A stretch of 13,383 nucleotides of DNA from Bondarzewia mesenterica (GCA_004802705.1 SGPL01000742.1:1-13383); one strand, 5' to 3'; numbered from the stretch's first letter, positions 1 through 8,327 are shown. Numbers and translations: made by a program. Notes: a model not told the origin generated them from the sequence alone.

Positions 1-41
1 CAAAAACTATATAGATACGGCCCAAATTTTGGCGTTTGACT

Positions 42-44
42 NNN
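42..44. other. Run of three undetermined bases
   Basis: Three Ns mark a short unresolved stretch or scaffold patch. Nothing recognisable is coded in the 240 bases around it, apart from read-through of the decayed ohr copy, which has no stop codon at the usual place. Confidence 0.95.
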
Positions 45-240
45 GCATATGCCTCAGAGCTTCGGCGCTACGCGCCGTTTGACTACCTGCTGCCGCACAT
101 ACCTCTGGCGTGGTTTTCAGGGGTCCTAGAGCAATTTACCCAGCGAAAGTGTACACAATGCACAACTGCATTGCTAGACCACAAGTGAGGAGATGGAAAA
201 GCGAGCCCTCTCTCGGTCTTGGGATGGGATGAGGAGATTG

Positions 241-563
241 TTGTAGCCTCATGACCTTGCCCTCGATGGGTTCGCGCGAAACAAGACTGTAGGAGCTAAT
301 CTGCATTTGCGCATGCGCGCGCGTTCATCAACATGAAGCATTTCGAAAAGGGAAGGGAAGTCTCAACTGACATTGTGCGCGGTGGTGAGGACCTCTTCGT
401 CATCGACGCTTTCGACATTGAGGTTGACCTTGAGCGCGAAACCGTCACGGTTACGGCCGATCGGGGGGGGGACGAAGAACACTCGCACGTGCACGCGCGC
501 GATCGCCCATGTTTTTTTTTCCCGTGCGTGAGGCGGCGAGTTGGAGTGCGCCGAGGAAACACG
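241..563 (-). pseudogene. Decayed, 5'-truncated second copy of ohr (OsmC/Ohr family)
   Basis: Two exons matching the last two exons of the intact ohr at 1258-1857 can be seen. The first (563 down to 372) starts at the same split-Ala codon and reads ACFLGALQLAASRTGK. It then needs a one-base shift at a run of nine A (plus-strand T run near 512-520) to continue as DGFALKVNLNVESVDDEE. A 71-nt intron (301-371) leads to an exon from 300 down that reads ISSYSLVSREP where the intact copy has LCPYSRALQHG. The resolving cysteine and its proline are therefore lost. The normal stop is absent and the frame runs on past the family's usual end. The first two exons are missing; nothing like NPEQLFAMGYA is found upstream. 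Seen directly: homology to the neighbour, the frame break and the lost Cys. Inferred: a non-functional duplicate. A sequencing error in the homopolymer could explain the frame break, but not the lost Cys or the missing exons. Confidence 0.8.
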
Positions 564-1257
564 CTGGGTCGATGTCTGTACCGGAAGTGTGAAAGGCATG
601 GTATCTGGGTGTTATGAAGTGCTTGGTGATGAGGCAACTTGCGATGTGGTTTTGAAGTGTCGCTATTGACCGTCGTGGGAGGCCAGTGTGCATGGCGCGA
701 GCGTGGAGAACTGAGCGTGCGAGGAAAGATCGTGCTAGGAGGAAGGAAGACATCAGTGAGAAAGTGCAGTTCAGTGGGTTCATATGATTCTGAGCGCAGA
801 GGAGCTGTGCATGCTCAAGCTCAGGAGTTGGAGGGTTACTTTAATCCCGCAAAGCTGAGGCACTTCAGGGCAATGGCGGCATGATGACCGCCACTATCGT
901 AGTGGGTGACCAGTGATACTCAGATATGCTTGGGTTAGGCCATAAAGGAGTGAGTAAGGGGAGGGCAGCGATATCTTGGTGCCCACAAGAGAAAGTCAGC
1001 TTGAATGGAGTGTTGAGAACTGGATATGATCGGGGGGGGCGATTACAGGACTTGTTGAAAGCATCATGCAGTCCGTTATGACGAAATGATATACACTTGT
1101 CCAGTGTGGAAAACAGGTCGCACGGAAAAGATGCGAACTCGGGAGATGCGACGATGATGGTGAAAAGGATACTTACATACAGAGAGGAAGGTGCAGAGGA
1201 AGAATCGTACAAAAGAGAATACAAGGCGATGGGAGGAAAATGAAACCACAATCATTC
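564..1257. other. Spacer between the decayed and intact ohr copies
   Basis: About 690 bases with no convincing gene on either strand. The longest open frames have no conserved motif and no matching splice sites. The part next to 1257 is presumably the 3' untranslated region of the minus-strand ohr gene. The missing 5' exons of the decayed copy were looked for here and not found. Confidence 0.6.
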
Positions 1258-1857
1258 CTAAAGTTTTGACACATTCACCACTGCACCGTGTTGCAGTGCA
1301 CGGCTGTAAGGACACAGCTGAAGTAGAAACGGATAAATGTGAGTTGAACATTGTGCTGAGGATCGGGATGGGATGAATAACCTGGTGACCAGCGTCGATG
1401 AGATCTTGATCCTCAACTCCTTCGACCTTGATGTCGACAGCGAGACCGTACCCTTTCACATCCTTCGCGTCGCCAATATGCACTTCGGTATGCACCTTAG
1501 CGCTGCGGGCTTGATCAAATTTGCCCATTTTTCCCGCTGCGAGCTGGAGCGCGGTCAGGAAGCATGCTTGGTGAAGCATGAATAAGTCCGCAGCTCGCGA
1601 GCGGAGATACATACGAAACACTCACCGGCGTATCCCATAGCGAAGAGTTGCTCGGGGTTCTGGCCGTCGCCCTTGCCACCCAGAGATTTGGGCGTGGCCA
1701 GACGTACCTGCAGGCCGTCGTCGTCGTCAGACTTGACTTGCCCGTCTCGCCCCTTGCCTGAAGCTGTAGCATGGGCAGTATACTGTGTAATGCGATAGGA
1801 TCAGCTACAGTACCAATCATTGAGGAATGAACGCACTGAGGTACTCTTGATGGTCAT
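1258..1857 (-). CDS. ohr: Organic hydroperoxide resistance protein (Ohr/OsmC family), four exons
   Basis: Thiol-dependent peroxidase of the Ohr/OsmC fold that reduces organic hydroperoxides. Exons on the minus strand: 1857-1837, 1782-1626, 1566-1382 and 1317-1258. The introns are 54, 59 and 64 nt, all GT-AG. Spliced length is 423 nt, giving 140 aa plus stop, the usual size for bacterial Ohr. The start MTIKSTS joins YTAHATASG, the normal Ohr N-terminal strand, then LGGKGDGQNPEQLFAMGYA. The peroxidatic Cys lies in GYAACFLTALQLAAGK (Cys61) and the resolving Cys in HQLCPYSRALQHG. Both motifs are split by introns that restore them exactly, which is strong support for the model. The extra DDDD near residue 30 is a small insertion. 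No long targeting peptide precedes the domain, so it is probably cytosolic, although an upstream exon cannot be excluded. Family assignment is secure; the first 7-residue exon is the least certain part. Confidence 0.9.
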
Positions 1858-2223
1858 AAGCGTCCTTCTGGGAACGCTATGGTATCGGGGAGAATGCACG
1901 GCATTCTTTAGAGAGCGTGATAAAATCCTCAATGCTGAGCTCATTGTAGTGTTTTATAAAGAATTGAGGTGGTAGAACGGTAAAGGAAGAACTGTCTCAT
2001 GTTCAGATTTTATAGCAGACGTTTGAGACATTTGGACTTTCGATGAGTCTTAGAAAAGCAGTAGAAACGACGTCAAGGTTGAGCGGATCGGACTTGCATA
2101 CTACACCGCCAGGCCTTCTATCAGAATTATTCTAACTCCTGGTGTCTCAGCTTGGACTCCGGTTGAACCGAGGCTTATCGGCGGAATGTTCCACCTGAGA
2201 TAATCCCTTATGAGGAATTTCAG
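1858..2223. other. Intergenic region upstream of ohr
   Basis: No gene is recognised. This region lies between the start of the minus-strand ohr gene and the first traces of the plus-strand Ser/Pro-rich gene, so it should hold the ohr promoter. No clear TATA box stands out close to 1857. A short open stretch near 2179-2289 in another frame could be an exon, but no motif supports it. Confidence 0.45.
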
Positions 2224-3248
2224 AACCATTCCAAGACCATTACCTTGCTTGCAAGGTCCCTCCACTCCTTAAACTGTGGCGCAATTACTTAAGCCGTGGC
2301 CGATCGTCCACACATACAAACAACTGTCATGGTAATGACAATCCGTCTTTCCAGTGGGAGGCGAACACTTAGACACCCGATAAGGCTGCCGAGGTCGTCC
2401 CTGCTCCACTCTCCGCCTCTGCTATTGACCACAGCATCATGAACGGGAATGAACATGTCCCGATGGATTCCAGCCAACTTGCTGCCAGCTCCAGGCAAGA
2501 GGATGTTCTGTCCTCAACTGCCGCCAATGGTACTATCTCACCCGAGGGAGGAAGCCGAAGGAATGCAGCATATGATCCAGGTGAAGTACGGTGAGCCTGA
2601 AGGTAAGAAACAGGCTCCAGGGACCAGTTGATCACTGCCGCAGATGCAACCGGTCTCAATTGCTGGAGTAGAGAGAAACCCGTTGAGCCCCGCAATTCAC
2701 CCACAACCCACCGTGCGCACTCGGTCAAGCAGGAGAGGACACCGAGAAGACCTTCTATCAGTTCCACCAGAGGCCCATCTTCTGCAGTACCCATGTCCTC
2801 TGTCTCTCCACCCAAGATGCAGCCACCAATGGTCACCATCAATGCGGGTAGCCCACCGGCCACACTGAATTACATTGCGGAGAAAGCATCATATCTTCAG
2901 GCTGGATCAGGTTCAACTGGCTCGGGCTCAGGCTCGTCCAGCTGGGGACATCATCGCAAAGGCTTGTCAATTGACAAGATGGGTTTTGGGAAGATATTTG
3001 GGTCTGGCTCGAAGTAAACCCACATGACTAATGGGATGGGATCCTGCCAAGTGTCAGAGAGTTCCACTGGTGGTCCTCCATCCTCCATCCAATCAAAGAC
3101 ATCATCGGCTAGCAGGCAGCTTTCCATGCTGCAAGTCCCACCTTCAATGATGTCGCACACTGATATGACACATACATCTTTCATGAGCCCCACCGCCATG
3201 GAAGCCGTGGCGTCAGACAAGAGCCGACGCAACACACTGACAGCGATG
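2224..3248 (+). pseudogene. Left part of an interrupted Ser/Pro-rich protein gene
   Basis: The gene is not identified with certainty. One frame is rich in Ser, Pro and Thr, as in a disordered regulatory tail. It reads through 2373-2580, including MNGNEHVPMDSSQ. A 63-nt GT-AG intron (2581-2643) follows, and the frame continues from 2644 with HRKGLSIDKMGFGKIFGSG near its end. An upstream stretch (2224-2369, containing LLKLWRNYLSRGR) is in the same frame but separated by a TAG at 2370-2372. A TAA at 3015-3017 is followed by the same frame to 3248. It is either removed by a 48-nt intron (3014-3061) or is a C-to-T nonsense change. The frame ends in SRRNTLTAM exactly at the left edge of the putative transposon and appears to continue at 8655 with MVEPFS. 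The layout recalls the tail of a fungal Kin1/MARK-like kinase, but no kinase domain is present in the window, so that name is only a guess. Confidence 0.55.
3243..3248. repeat. Left copy of putative target-site duplication
   Basis: GCGATG, two codons (Ala-Met) of the host reading frame, directly abuts the left terminal inverted repeat. The right copy at 8655-8660 is ACGATG and differs at one base. Collapsing the two copies restores an open frame across the insertion. The short length and the mismatch make chance a real possibility. Confidence 0.5.
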
Positions 3249-3273
3249 TATGACAGTCCATACTGGACAAAAA
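3249..3273 (+). repeat. Left terminal inverted repeat
   Basis: Begins TATGACAGTCC and ends TGGACAAAAA. It matches the reverse complement of 8630-8654 at 20 of 25 positions, including the first five and last ten bases. It contains its own small inverted repeat, GTCC-N5-GGAC, which the right end also has. Confidence 0.65.
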
Positions 3274-3307
3274 TACCTTTCTACAGACCCAATTATGCTC
3301 ATTAATT

Positions 3308-3490
3308 CAGATCTAGCTATATCTTCATATATATAGCCAGATATATGTCAATCTAGCTATACACCAAAATCTAGCTACATCTAACTAGATGTAGCACAAT
3401 CTTGCAATATATAGCACTTTTCCAACAGCTTTGAGCAAGATCTTGCAAGATCTTGCAAGATTTCACCTCCTATATCTTGCAAGATATACA
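3308..3490. repeat. Left sub-terminal palindromic repeat cluster
   Basis: AT-rich block with repeated short motifs. ATCTAGCTA occurs at 3311, 3351 and 3369, with a related ATCTAACTAGAT at 3379. Several copies of the palindrome ATCTTGCAAGAT or part of it lie at about 3399, 3434-3462 (overlapping copies) and 3472-3489. The same motifs recur near the right end at 8328-8605 and nowhere else in the window at this density. Multiple binding sites for a transposase is the likely role, by analogy with other DNA transposons. Confidence 0.7.
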
Positions 3491-3650
3491 CCTTATATTG
3501 ACCACAGTGTCATTGTTCACATTTCCGAAACACCAGGTACGCTGGCCATCTATCCTAGAATATGCTCTACTCAGCTCCATCTCGGAAGATCGAGCGGATA
3601 AAATATGCTCTATTTCACACTATGCGCAAGCATCAGCCCGTGACAGGGAT

Positions 3651-3911
3651 ATGACGAGACCATGTTTTGCGGCGACAGGTCACGGCAGCCTCACAACCAC
3701 CAACCCTTCCTCTTTACCCCCACTTTCATCCCCCTCACTCTCAAATGCAGATACTCACAACATCGTCGACATCATCGAAGTCAGCCTCCGCGATGGCCTC
3801 CAAAATGAACACGGCATTATCCCCCCCGAGTTTAAAATTGAGCTCGTTGATCGCCTCGCCCGTGCCGGCGTGTCCACCGTCGATGTCGGCAGCTTCGTCA
3901 GTCCCAAATTT
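3651..3911 (+). pseudogene. Captured 5' fragment of HMG-CoA lyase
   Basis: Hydroxymethylglutaryl-CoA lyase splits HMG-CoA into acetoacetate and acetyl-CoA in leucine breakdown. The piece opens with MTRPCFAATGHG and a Ser/Pro-rich leader. It then shows VDIIEVSLRDGLQNEHG, the conserved first strand and active-site Arg-Asp of the DRE-TIM metallolyase fold, and KIELVDRLARAGVSTVDVGS followed by FVSPK. Only about 87 residues, the first quarter or so of the usual 300-odd residue enzyme, are present. After SPK the expected W and the rest of the barrel are absent, and the frame runs straight into a GH9 endoglucanase sequence. It cannot encode an active lyase. The family call is secure; that it arrived by capture is inferred from its setting. 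Confidence 0.85.
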
Positions 3912-5345
3912 TCTCATATATGCTCTGACTTATTCTTTTTGGCCAAAGCCGACCTCGATAATGCTTACTGGGGTGGTGACATAAATATACCAACAAATCG
4001 GCCCTCATATCAGATCAATGACACTAAGTTCGCTACAGGTTCGCTCTTTTAGTCTCATTCTCAGCTCGACCATTATCTTACCTCCCAGTCCAGGCACTGA
4101 TGTAGCAGCTGGCACCTCAGCCGCATTCGCTGCATGCTCAAACCTCTATGCCAACTGCTCCCTAAGTAGCAACACCGCCTTTTCCTCCCCCGCCTCCCTC
4201 CAAAATGCCTCCTACGCCTCCACGCTACTCACACATGCCCAACAGCTCTATGCTTTCACGCAAAATGCCTCAGGCGGCCAACAGGTCAACCAAATGGCCG
4301 TACTCAAAGTCAGCACAGCCTACTCGTCATCATCGTACAGCAATGAGCTCACCATGGCCGCACTCATGCTCGCATGGGAGACCAACTCAAGCGACCTGTA
4401 CACGCAGGCCGGAGCATATTACGCATAGTATAAGCTCGGCGGATAGGACACTGTGTTCAATTGGGACTCCAAGACCCCCGGCCTCGCGGTCCTCTTCGCG
4501 CAGCTCGCGCTCATGGAGCCGGGATCAGCGAGCAACCTGTCAGGCTGGCAGCAGGAGGCCGAGAGGTATTTTGATAGGATCGTGAGTGGGACGGGCCCGA
4601 GTTACACGACAAGTGGTGCACGAAGGAACCGGCGTTTCAATGTCTTTTGCTTTGCTGACCTTTTTGTGTTGTCCGTAGGCGCCTTGTTGTGGTACAATGG
4701 CGATTCTGATGATGCGTCTTTGAATCCGGTGCTGAATGCTGCTATGTTATTGACGCGATACGCACAGATAGCGACGACATCTGGGAGAAGGACGTCCTAC
4801 TTGGTATGCTTAACTCATCCCTTCTGCATTTACCCTGACCACATCCTGATCCTCCTCCAGAGCTTCGCCCAAAACCAGCTAGATTATGCCCTGGGCAAGA
4901 ATTCCATGTCATGTCTGTGCACGTCCTCGTTCACAATGTTCTGCTGATTTGACGCAAAAACGACAAACCCCCTCTCACAACACCCTACATAGTCGACTCA
5001 AACTCCAACTCGCCCTCGAACCCTCACTCTGCTATGGCAAGCGATGGCAACGACATCACCCAACTTGACACCTCCCCCACACAAGAAGCCTACGTGCTCT
5101 ACGGTGCAGTCATTGGCGGGCCAAACAAACAAGACTGGTTCTTCAACATCCACAGTGACTGGCCCGAGACGGAAGTGGCACTCGATTACAACGCGCCCTT
5201 ACTCACCCTCGCTGCTGCCCACGCCCTCACCGACACCGCGGACCCGTACTTCACGCAGCTTCAGGCCGGCGCATACGACGCGCGCAAGCCCTCTGGCACC
5301 CCGTGCGACCCCGCCTTCCCGTGCGGACACGGCGGCCTGTCCCTT
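3912..5345 (+). pseudogene. Captured C-terminal half of a GH9 endoglucanase, with stop codons
   Basis: Glycoside hydrolase family 9 cleaves beta-1,4-glucan. The fragment starts around DLDNAYWGGDINIPTNRPSY. It continues through exons at about 4089-4615, 4679-4803, 4861-4907 and about 4981-5342, with introns 4028-4088, 4616-4678, 4804-4860 and one ending near 4992. Visible motifs are GTDVAAGTSAAFAAC, FNWDSKTPGLAVLFAQLA, NGDSDDASLNPVLNAAMLL, SNSPSNPHSAMA (family His region) and DWPETEVALDYNAPLLTLA, which holds the catalytic Glu signature. The N-terminal half with the catalytic aspartates is missing. Two in-frame TAG codons (4426-4428 and 4444-4446) flank YKLGG; the second sits where family members usually have Gln, so it is probably CAG to TAG. 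The end GGHGGLS-like tail lacks the usual following segment and meets the saccharopine reductase piece. Clear family, clearly broken. Confidence 0.88.
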
Positions 5346-5788
5346 CGTCCTCACCTTCGCTTCTGCCCATACTGAGCGCATCCGCACCACCCGCGGACCT
5401 CCTCGCAGTTCATCTCACCCACGTACTTCGCTACCAACCTGGTGAGCGTGATCTCGTACTCCTCGCTCACGAGTTCGTCGCACGATCGGGACAGGTGGAG
5501 GATGTGCACACCTGCACCCTCGTTGTGTACGGCGACAAGCGCGCATCAGCCATGGCTCGCACGGTCAGGCTCCCTGTGGCACTCGTGGCACTCCCCGTCC
5601 TCGACAGCGCAGTGCTCTCGCGCGGCATCCGTGGTCCAACCTATGATGAATCCGTGTGGAAAGCTGTCTTGGAGGGCCTCGAGGAGAGGGGACTTGGTAT
5701 TAAGGAGGACGTGAAGAATGCGGGTGAGGCTGGCATGGAGGGTGGGTTGCTCGACGGGTTGGAAAGGATGATCAGGGAGAGCGTGTGA
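5346..5788 (+). pseudogene. Captured C-terminal fragment of saccharopine reductase (Lys9-type)
   Basis: Saccharopine dehydrogenase (NADP+, glutamate-forming) performs the penultimate step of fungal alpha-aminoadipate lysine synthesis. The sequence LRYQPGERDLVLLAHEFVAR, VHTCTLVVYGD, ASAMARTVRLPVALVALPVLD and VLEGLEERGLGIKED follow the Lys9 C-terminal domain in order, ending in a stop at 5786-5788. About 125-145 residues are present against roughly 450 in the full enzyme. The N-terminal Rossmann NADP-binding domain is absent, so no activity is expected. The frame is open without internal stops or introns, unlike the GH9 piece before it. The GH9 frame ends at a TGA near 5373 in a different phase, so the two pieces overlap at their junction and are not fused in frame. 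Confidence 0.82.
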
Positions 5789-6261
5789 TGTACGCAAGTA
5801 CTGTGCGTGTTGTGGATTGGGCTGCATACTAGGACTTGGAACTTGCACTCTATATGCATTTTAGGATGGTGTAATGATACTGGCATGGAATAATATCGGA
5901 ATTCTTTGTGCATTCACCGTTATGCTTGCCCTGGCTTGCGGTGATGAAGCATATCTGTCCCTTTGCTCCTGCGAGTTAGGAAGCAACTGCTGAATCCAGC
6001 CTCTCAAGAATTTCTGGTTCTGTCTTCATGACTTTGTCAACGATCTCACCTCATATACAATTGCGATATCATGGTCTCATGAGTAAACCTGAAAAAGGCA
6101 GTCAGGCGTGCGTGCCAACGAATGTTTCTTCCAAAAGCAAAAGTGAGAATGAAGCAGTACTAGTCTATCATCAAATATGTGTGGTAAATAACTCAAAACT
6201 CCCTGGTATCCATAAGCATGTGTCAAATAAGGGCACGAAGCAAGCCCACCCAGGTACCTAG
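5789..6261. other. Central spacer between the two convergent fragment sets
   Basis: No complete gene. The left part is probably 3' flank that came with the saccharopine reductase piece. On the minus strand, 6048 down to 5976 reads EIVDKVMKTEPEILERLD then SAVAS and a stop. This looks like the C-terminal exon of an unidentified protein and may be a further captured scrap. The remainder, 6049-6261, shows nothing recognisable. Confidence 0.4.
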
Positions 6262-6744
6262 CTATCCAGCAAACATCGTCGAGTCCATCTCGACCCCAAA
6301 GTTCTTCGCGATCTCCCTCACTGATTTCTCCAGCTCATCCTCCAACCTTAGGCCCTCCTCTCTGCTCCACAGTGCATGCAGCCACTGCTTTGCCCGGCTC
6401 ACCCAGAATGCAGCGTTGATCGAGTACACGACAATCAAAAACACTAGATGGTGCCAGCATTACCTGACACACTGCACAAGTGTCAGATGTGGCGCGCGGG
6501 TGTGGGCAGTCGAGGCGGAAAAGCCTGTGATCTTTATGCAGTTGACGGGTGAGCCGAGCATTTGGTTATTTCCTTGCACGATCCTACATCAGTCAAGAGA
6601 AGATAATTAGTGAGCAAGTCGGGCTCGGGATGCAGAAGTATGTCAAGTATATATAAATCCCCATGTACCACATATTGCGCCCGATGAAGATCAGCTCCTC
6701 GGGCATCTTATCCGTGTTGACCAAGAAGCTTTTCAACCTCTCCT
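6262..6744 (-). pseudogene. Captured C-terminal fragment of an ABC1/ADCK-type atypical kinase
   Basis: ABC1/UbiB/ADCK proteins are atypical kinases, often mitochondrial and linked to coenzyme Q or lipid metabolism. In minus-strand order the fragment reads LKSFLVNTDKMPEELIFIGR then NM. It crosses an 85-nt intron (6584-6668) into IVQGNNQMLGSPVNCIKITG, then a final part with YSINAAFWVSRAKQW and a charged C-terminus, ending at TAG 6262-6264. The kinase core is missing. Where relatives have Arg, two positions read Trp (across the intron) and Cys (VNCIK), consistent with C-to-T changes at CpG. The last intron is only about 20 nt and out of phase, so the end is frame-broken. The piece follows the epimerase fragment in frame (junction near 6745). 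The family call rests on the RNM-IVQGNN-LGSPVN pattern. Confidence 0.72.
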
Positions 6745-7676
6745 TCAGGTCCCATCCGATACTCCACTTGTTTTTCTCGACGAATTCCCATGTGGCTGTG
6801 AAGATAGCACAGATAATAAGTGAAGGGCCCGCAAAAGGACAGCTGGGATCTTATTTAACCCTTTTCAATGAGCATCTTTGACGCGCAATACATGGCAGGG
6901 AGTTGGGCATTGCGGCCTTTCTCCTTGACTTCTTCGATAGACGGCTCGTTCCACGATGTCTCATCCCAGACAGCTGGAGTCACTGATGGCTTTACGACTG
7001 CAGCACATGACGAAGTGACGACTATGTGTTTGACGGATGAACTGCAAGCATTGTATGTGAGAATATTACTAAGGCATTTTCAGCATAGTGTTCTGTCTGA
7101 CTTACCTGTATTTCTTCGTGCATTCTGGAATGCTGACGGTGCCCTTGGTGGTCGGAATGATAAGCTTTGCGATTGCACGGAGATGAGCTAGTCTCTGTAG
7201 CGACCTACACAGAAGACAGTTGTTCTATGTTAAGAGATGAGCGGTACAATCAATGATGCCCGCCAGCACAGAAAAGGAAAGACCATGAACCATCGGGTTC
7301 TGTTACATTGAAATGAAAAGGAGATGCCGTGTGGAAGATGAGATCAACGCCCTTTACGGCCTCGTCGAAAGCGCCTTCCTACCATAACGATCATGATGTC
7401 AATGCCATCGGTATGCATTTCAGATGCCGATGCAAATAGATCATAATCGTACCTTGGTGATGTGATGTCCTCCACGACCACAAGCTCAAACTTATCACCA
7501 TATTGAGTGAAGAGCTTCTTCAAGTGATCGCCCTTGCTCGCTGAGTGCACAGTTCCATGGATGGAGTAGCCCTTTTCAAGTAGGGTGCGTATGACCCACG
7601 CCGCGGCGTAGCCGTTGGTGCCAGAGACAAGGACTTTGCTGGGGGAGCGACAGCCAGCATCAGAGCATTTAGGCAA
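6745..7676 (-). pseudogene. Captured fragment of an NAD-dependent epimerase/dihydroflavonol-reductase-like gene
   Basis: Extended short-chain dehydrogenase of the Gre2/cinnamoyl-CoA-reductase type. The first exon (7676-7453) has the nucleotide-binding motif VLVSGTNGYAAAWVIRTLLE, then ELVVVEDIT. The second (7378-7291) has GAFDEAVKGVDLIFHTASPF. A third (about 7175-7112) has LIIPTTKGTVSI. A fourth (7041-6877) has IVVTSSCAAVVKP and the catalytic YxxxK as MYCASK. A fifth starts at 6795 with TWEFVEKNKWSIGWDL and passes into the ABC1 kinase piece. Damage: no ATG at the expected start (TTG instead), a 5-bp ATCAC duplication before the first donor that shifts the frame, and AT where the donor GT is expected after MYCASK. 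The C-terminal substrate-binding third is absent. Family secure; function lost. Confidence 0.82.
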
Positions 7677-7998
7677 TGCAGAGTTTTCAGAAAATTAGGA
7701 CTCTGTCTTAAGGGCTTTATATATAGGCCCGACTCGACCCACACGATGTCGATCGACCTGCAGCATCAGTCGGAAACTGCTTGGAGATTGCTGAGGACAA
7801 ACGGATGGGCGCCGCTAAGGTTCACCAGCACTCGTGGTGATTGATGATCCTGATATTTTGACCCAGCGAGAGACATCATCGATGTCATCCTCTGTGGAAG
7901 CAAAACAGGGAGTGCGGGATTACCTAGCAGTTGACGCGTAGGGAGTGGGTTCAAAGACGTACTGCTTCAAATACTCTCGACTCCATGCTCTACTCTCT
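7677..7998 (-). promoter_or_regulatory. Probable promoter remnant of the captured reductase
   Basis: TATATATAAAG on the minus strand (plus-strand 7715-7725) lies about 40 bases upstream of the first recognisable codon of the reductase fragment. This suggests its original promoter and leader came with it. The rest of the stretch to 7998 has no identified gene; a minus-strand reading at 7954-7766 containing SPRVLVNLSGAHPFVLSNL looks protein-like but is not recognised. Confidence 0.45.
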
Positions 7999-8290
7999 TC
8001 AGGTCATGGCCAGGAGGCAGTTTTCTGAGTACAACCGCAGCGGCAGGCCCATTCGTGCAGGCCCAGTTTGAGTTGGTAGCACCTGTCCACAGGTTGCAAC
8101 AGTGAATCTGCATGAGGAGCGAAAAATTCTATAATAGGGCCAACGACAACACAGGCTCGCTGTGGATGAACTGCAAGCATGGCAGCTATAGAACAGGGAC
8201 AATGACACCCCGCGCGATGCGCGTGTCGAACCTGAGATACTCTCCCACGGCCTCGATGCATCTTGGATAGATGGGCTCAATCTTCCAATA
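7999..8290 (-). pseudogene. Unidentified coding-like stretch near the right end of the element
   Basis: Not recognised. In one minus-strand frame, EPIYPRCIEAVGEYLRFDTR is followed by IARGVIVPVL and then a stop. In another, VVVGPIIEFFAPHADSLLQ with PVDRCYQLKLGLHEW runs to 8004. The two look like exons or frameshifted halves of one protein, upstream of and in the same direction as the captured reductase. No motif allows a family name. Given the neighbours it may be a sixth captured fragment, but coding status itself is uncertain. Confidence 0.3.
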
Positions 8291-8327
8291 TCGAGCTGGG
8301 TGGATATGGATCGAGCGCGCTCATGGA

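Noticed and set aside
1076..1621. A 181-codon minus-strand frame as the ohr protein
   Set aside because: It reads through two introns. The spliced four-exon model restores both Cys motifs and a normal 140-residue length.
2369..2863. A 164-codon minus-strand frame opposite the Ser/Pro-rich gene
   Set aside because: It is an antisense shadow. The plus strand has a matching intron and a plausible disordered-protein composition; the minus frame has no motif.
2951..3235. A 94-codon minus-strand frame
   Set aside because: Antisense to the same host gene, with no recognisable domain or splice context.
3308..3490. CRISPR-like repeat array
   Set aside because: The repeats are short, overlapping, palindromic and irregularly spaced, without unique spacers, in a eukaryotic genome.
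3453..4052. A single 199-codon plus-strand frame as one native gene
   Set aside because: Its first part is palindrome-rich repeat DNA, the middle is HMG-CoA lyase and the end is GH9 endoglucanase, so it is a composite of a repeat and two gene pieces.
6868..7191. A 107-codon plus-strand frame
   Set aside because: It is the shadow of the reductase exons on the minus strand, which show the family motifs in order.
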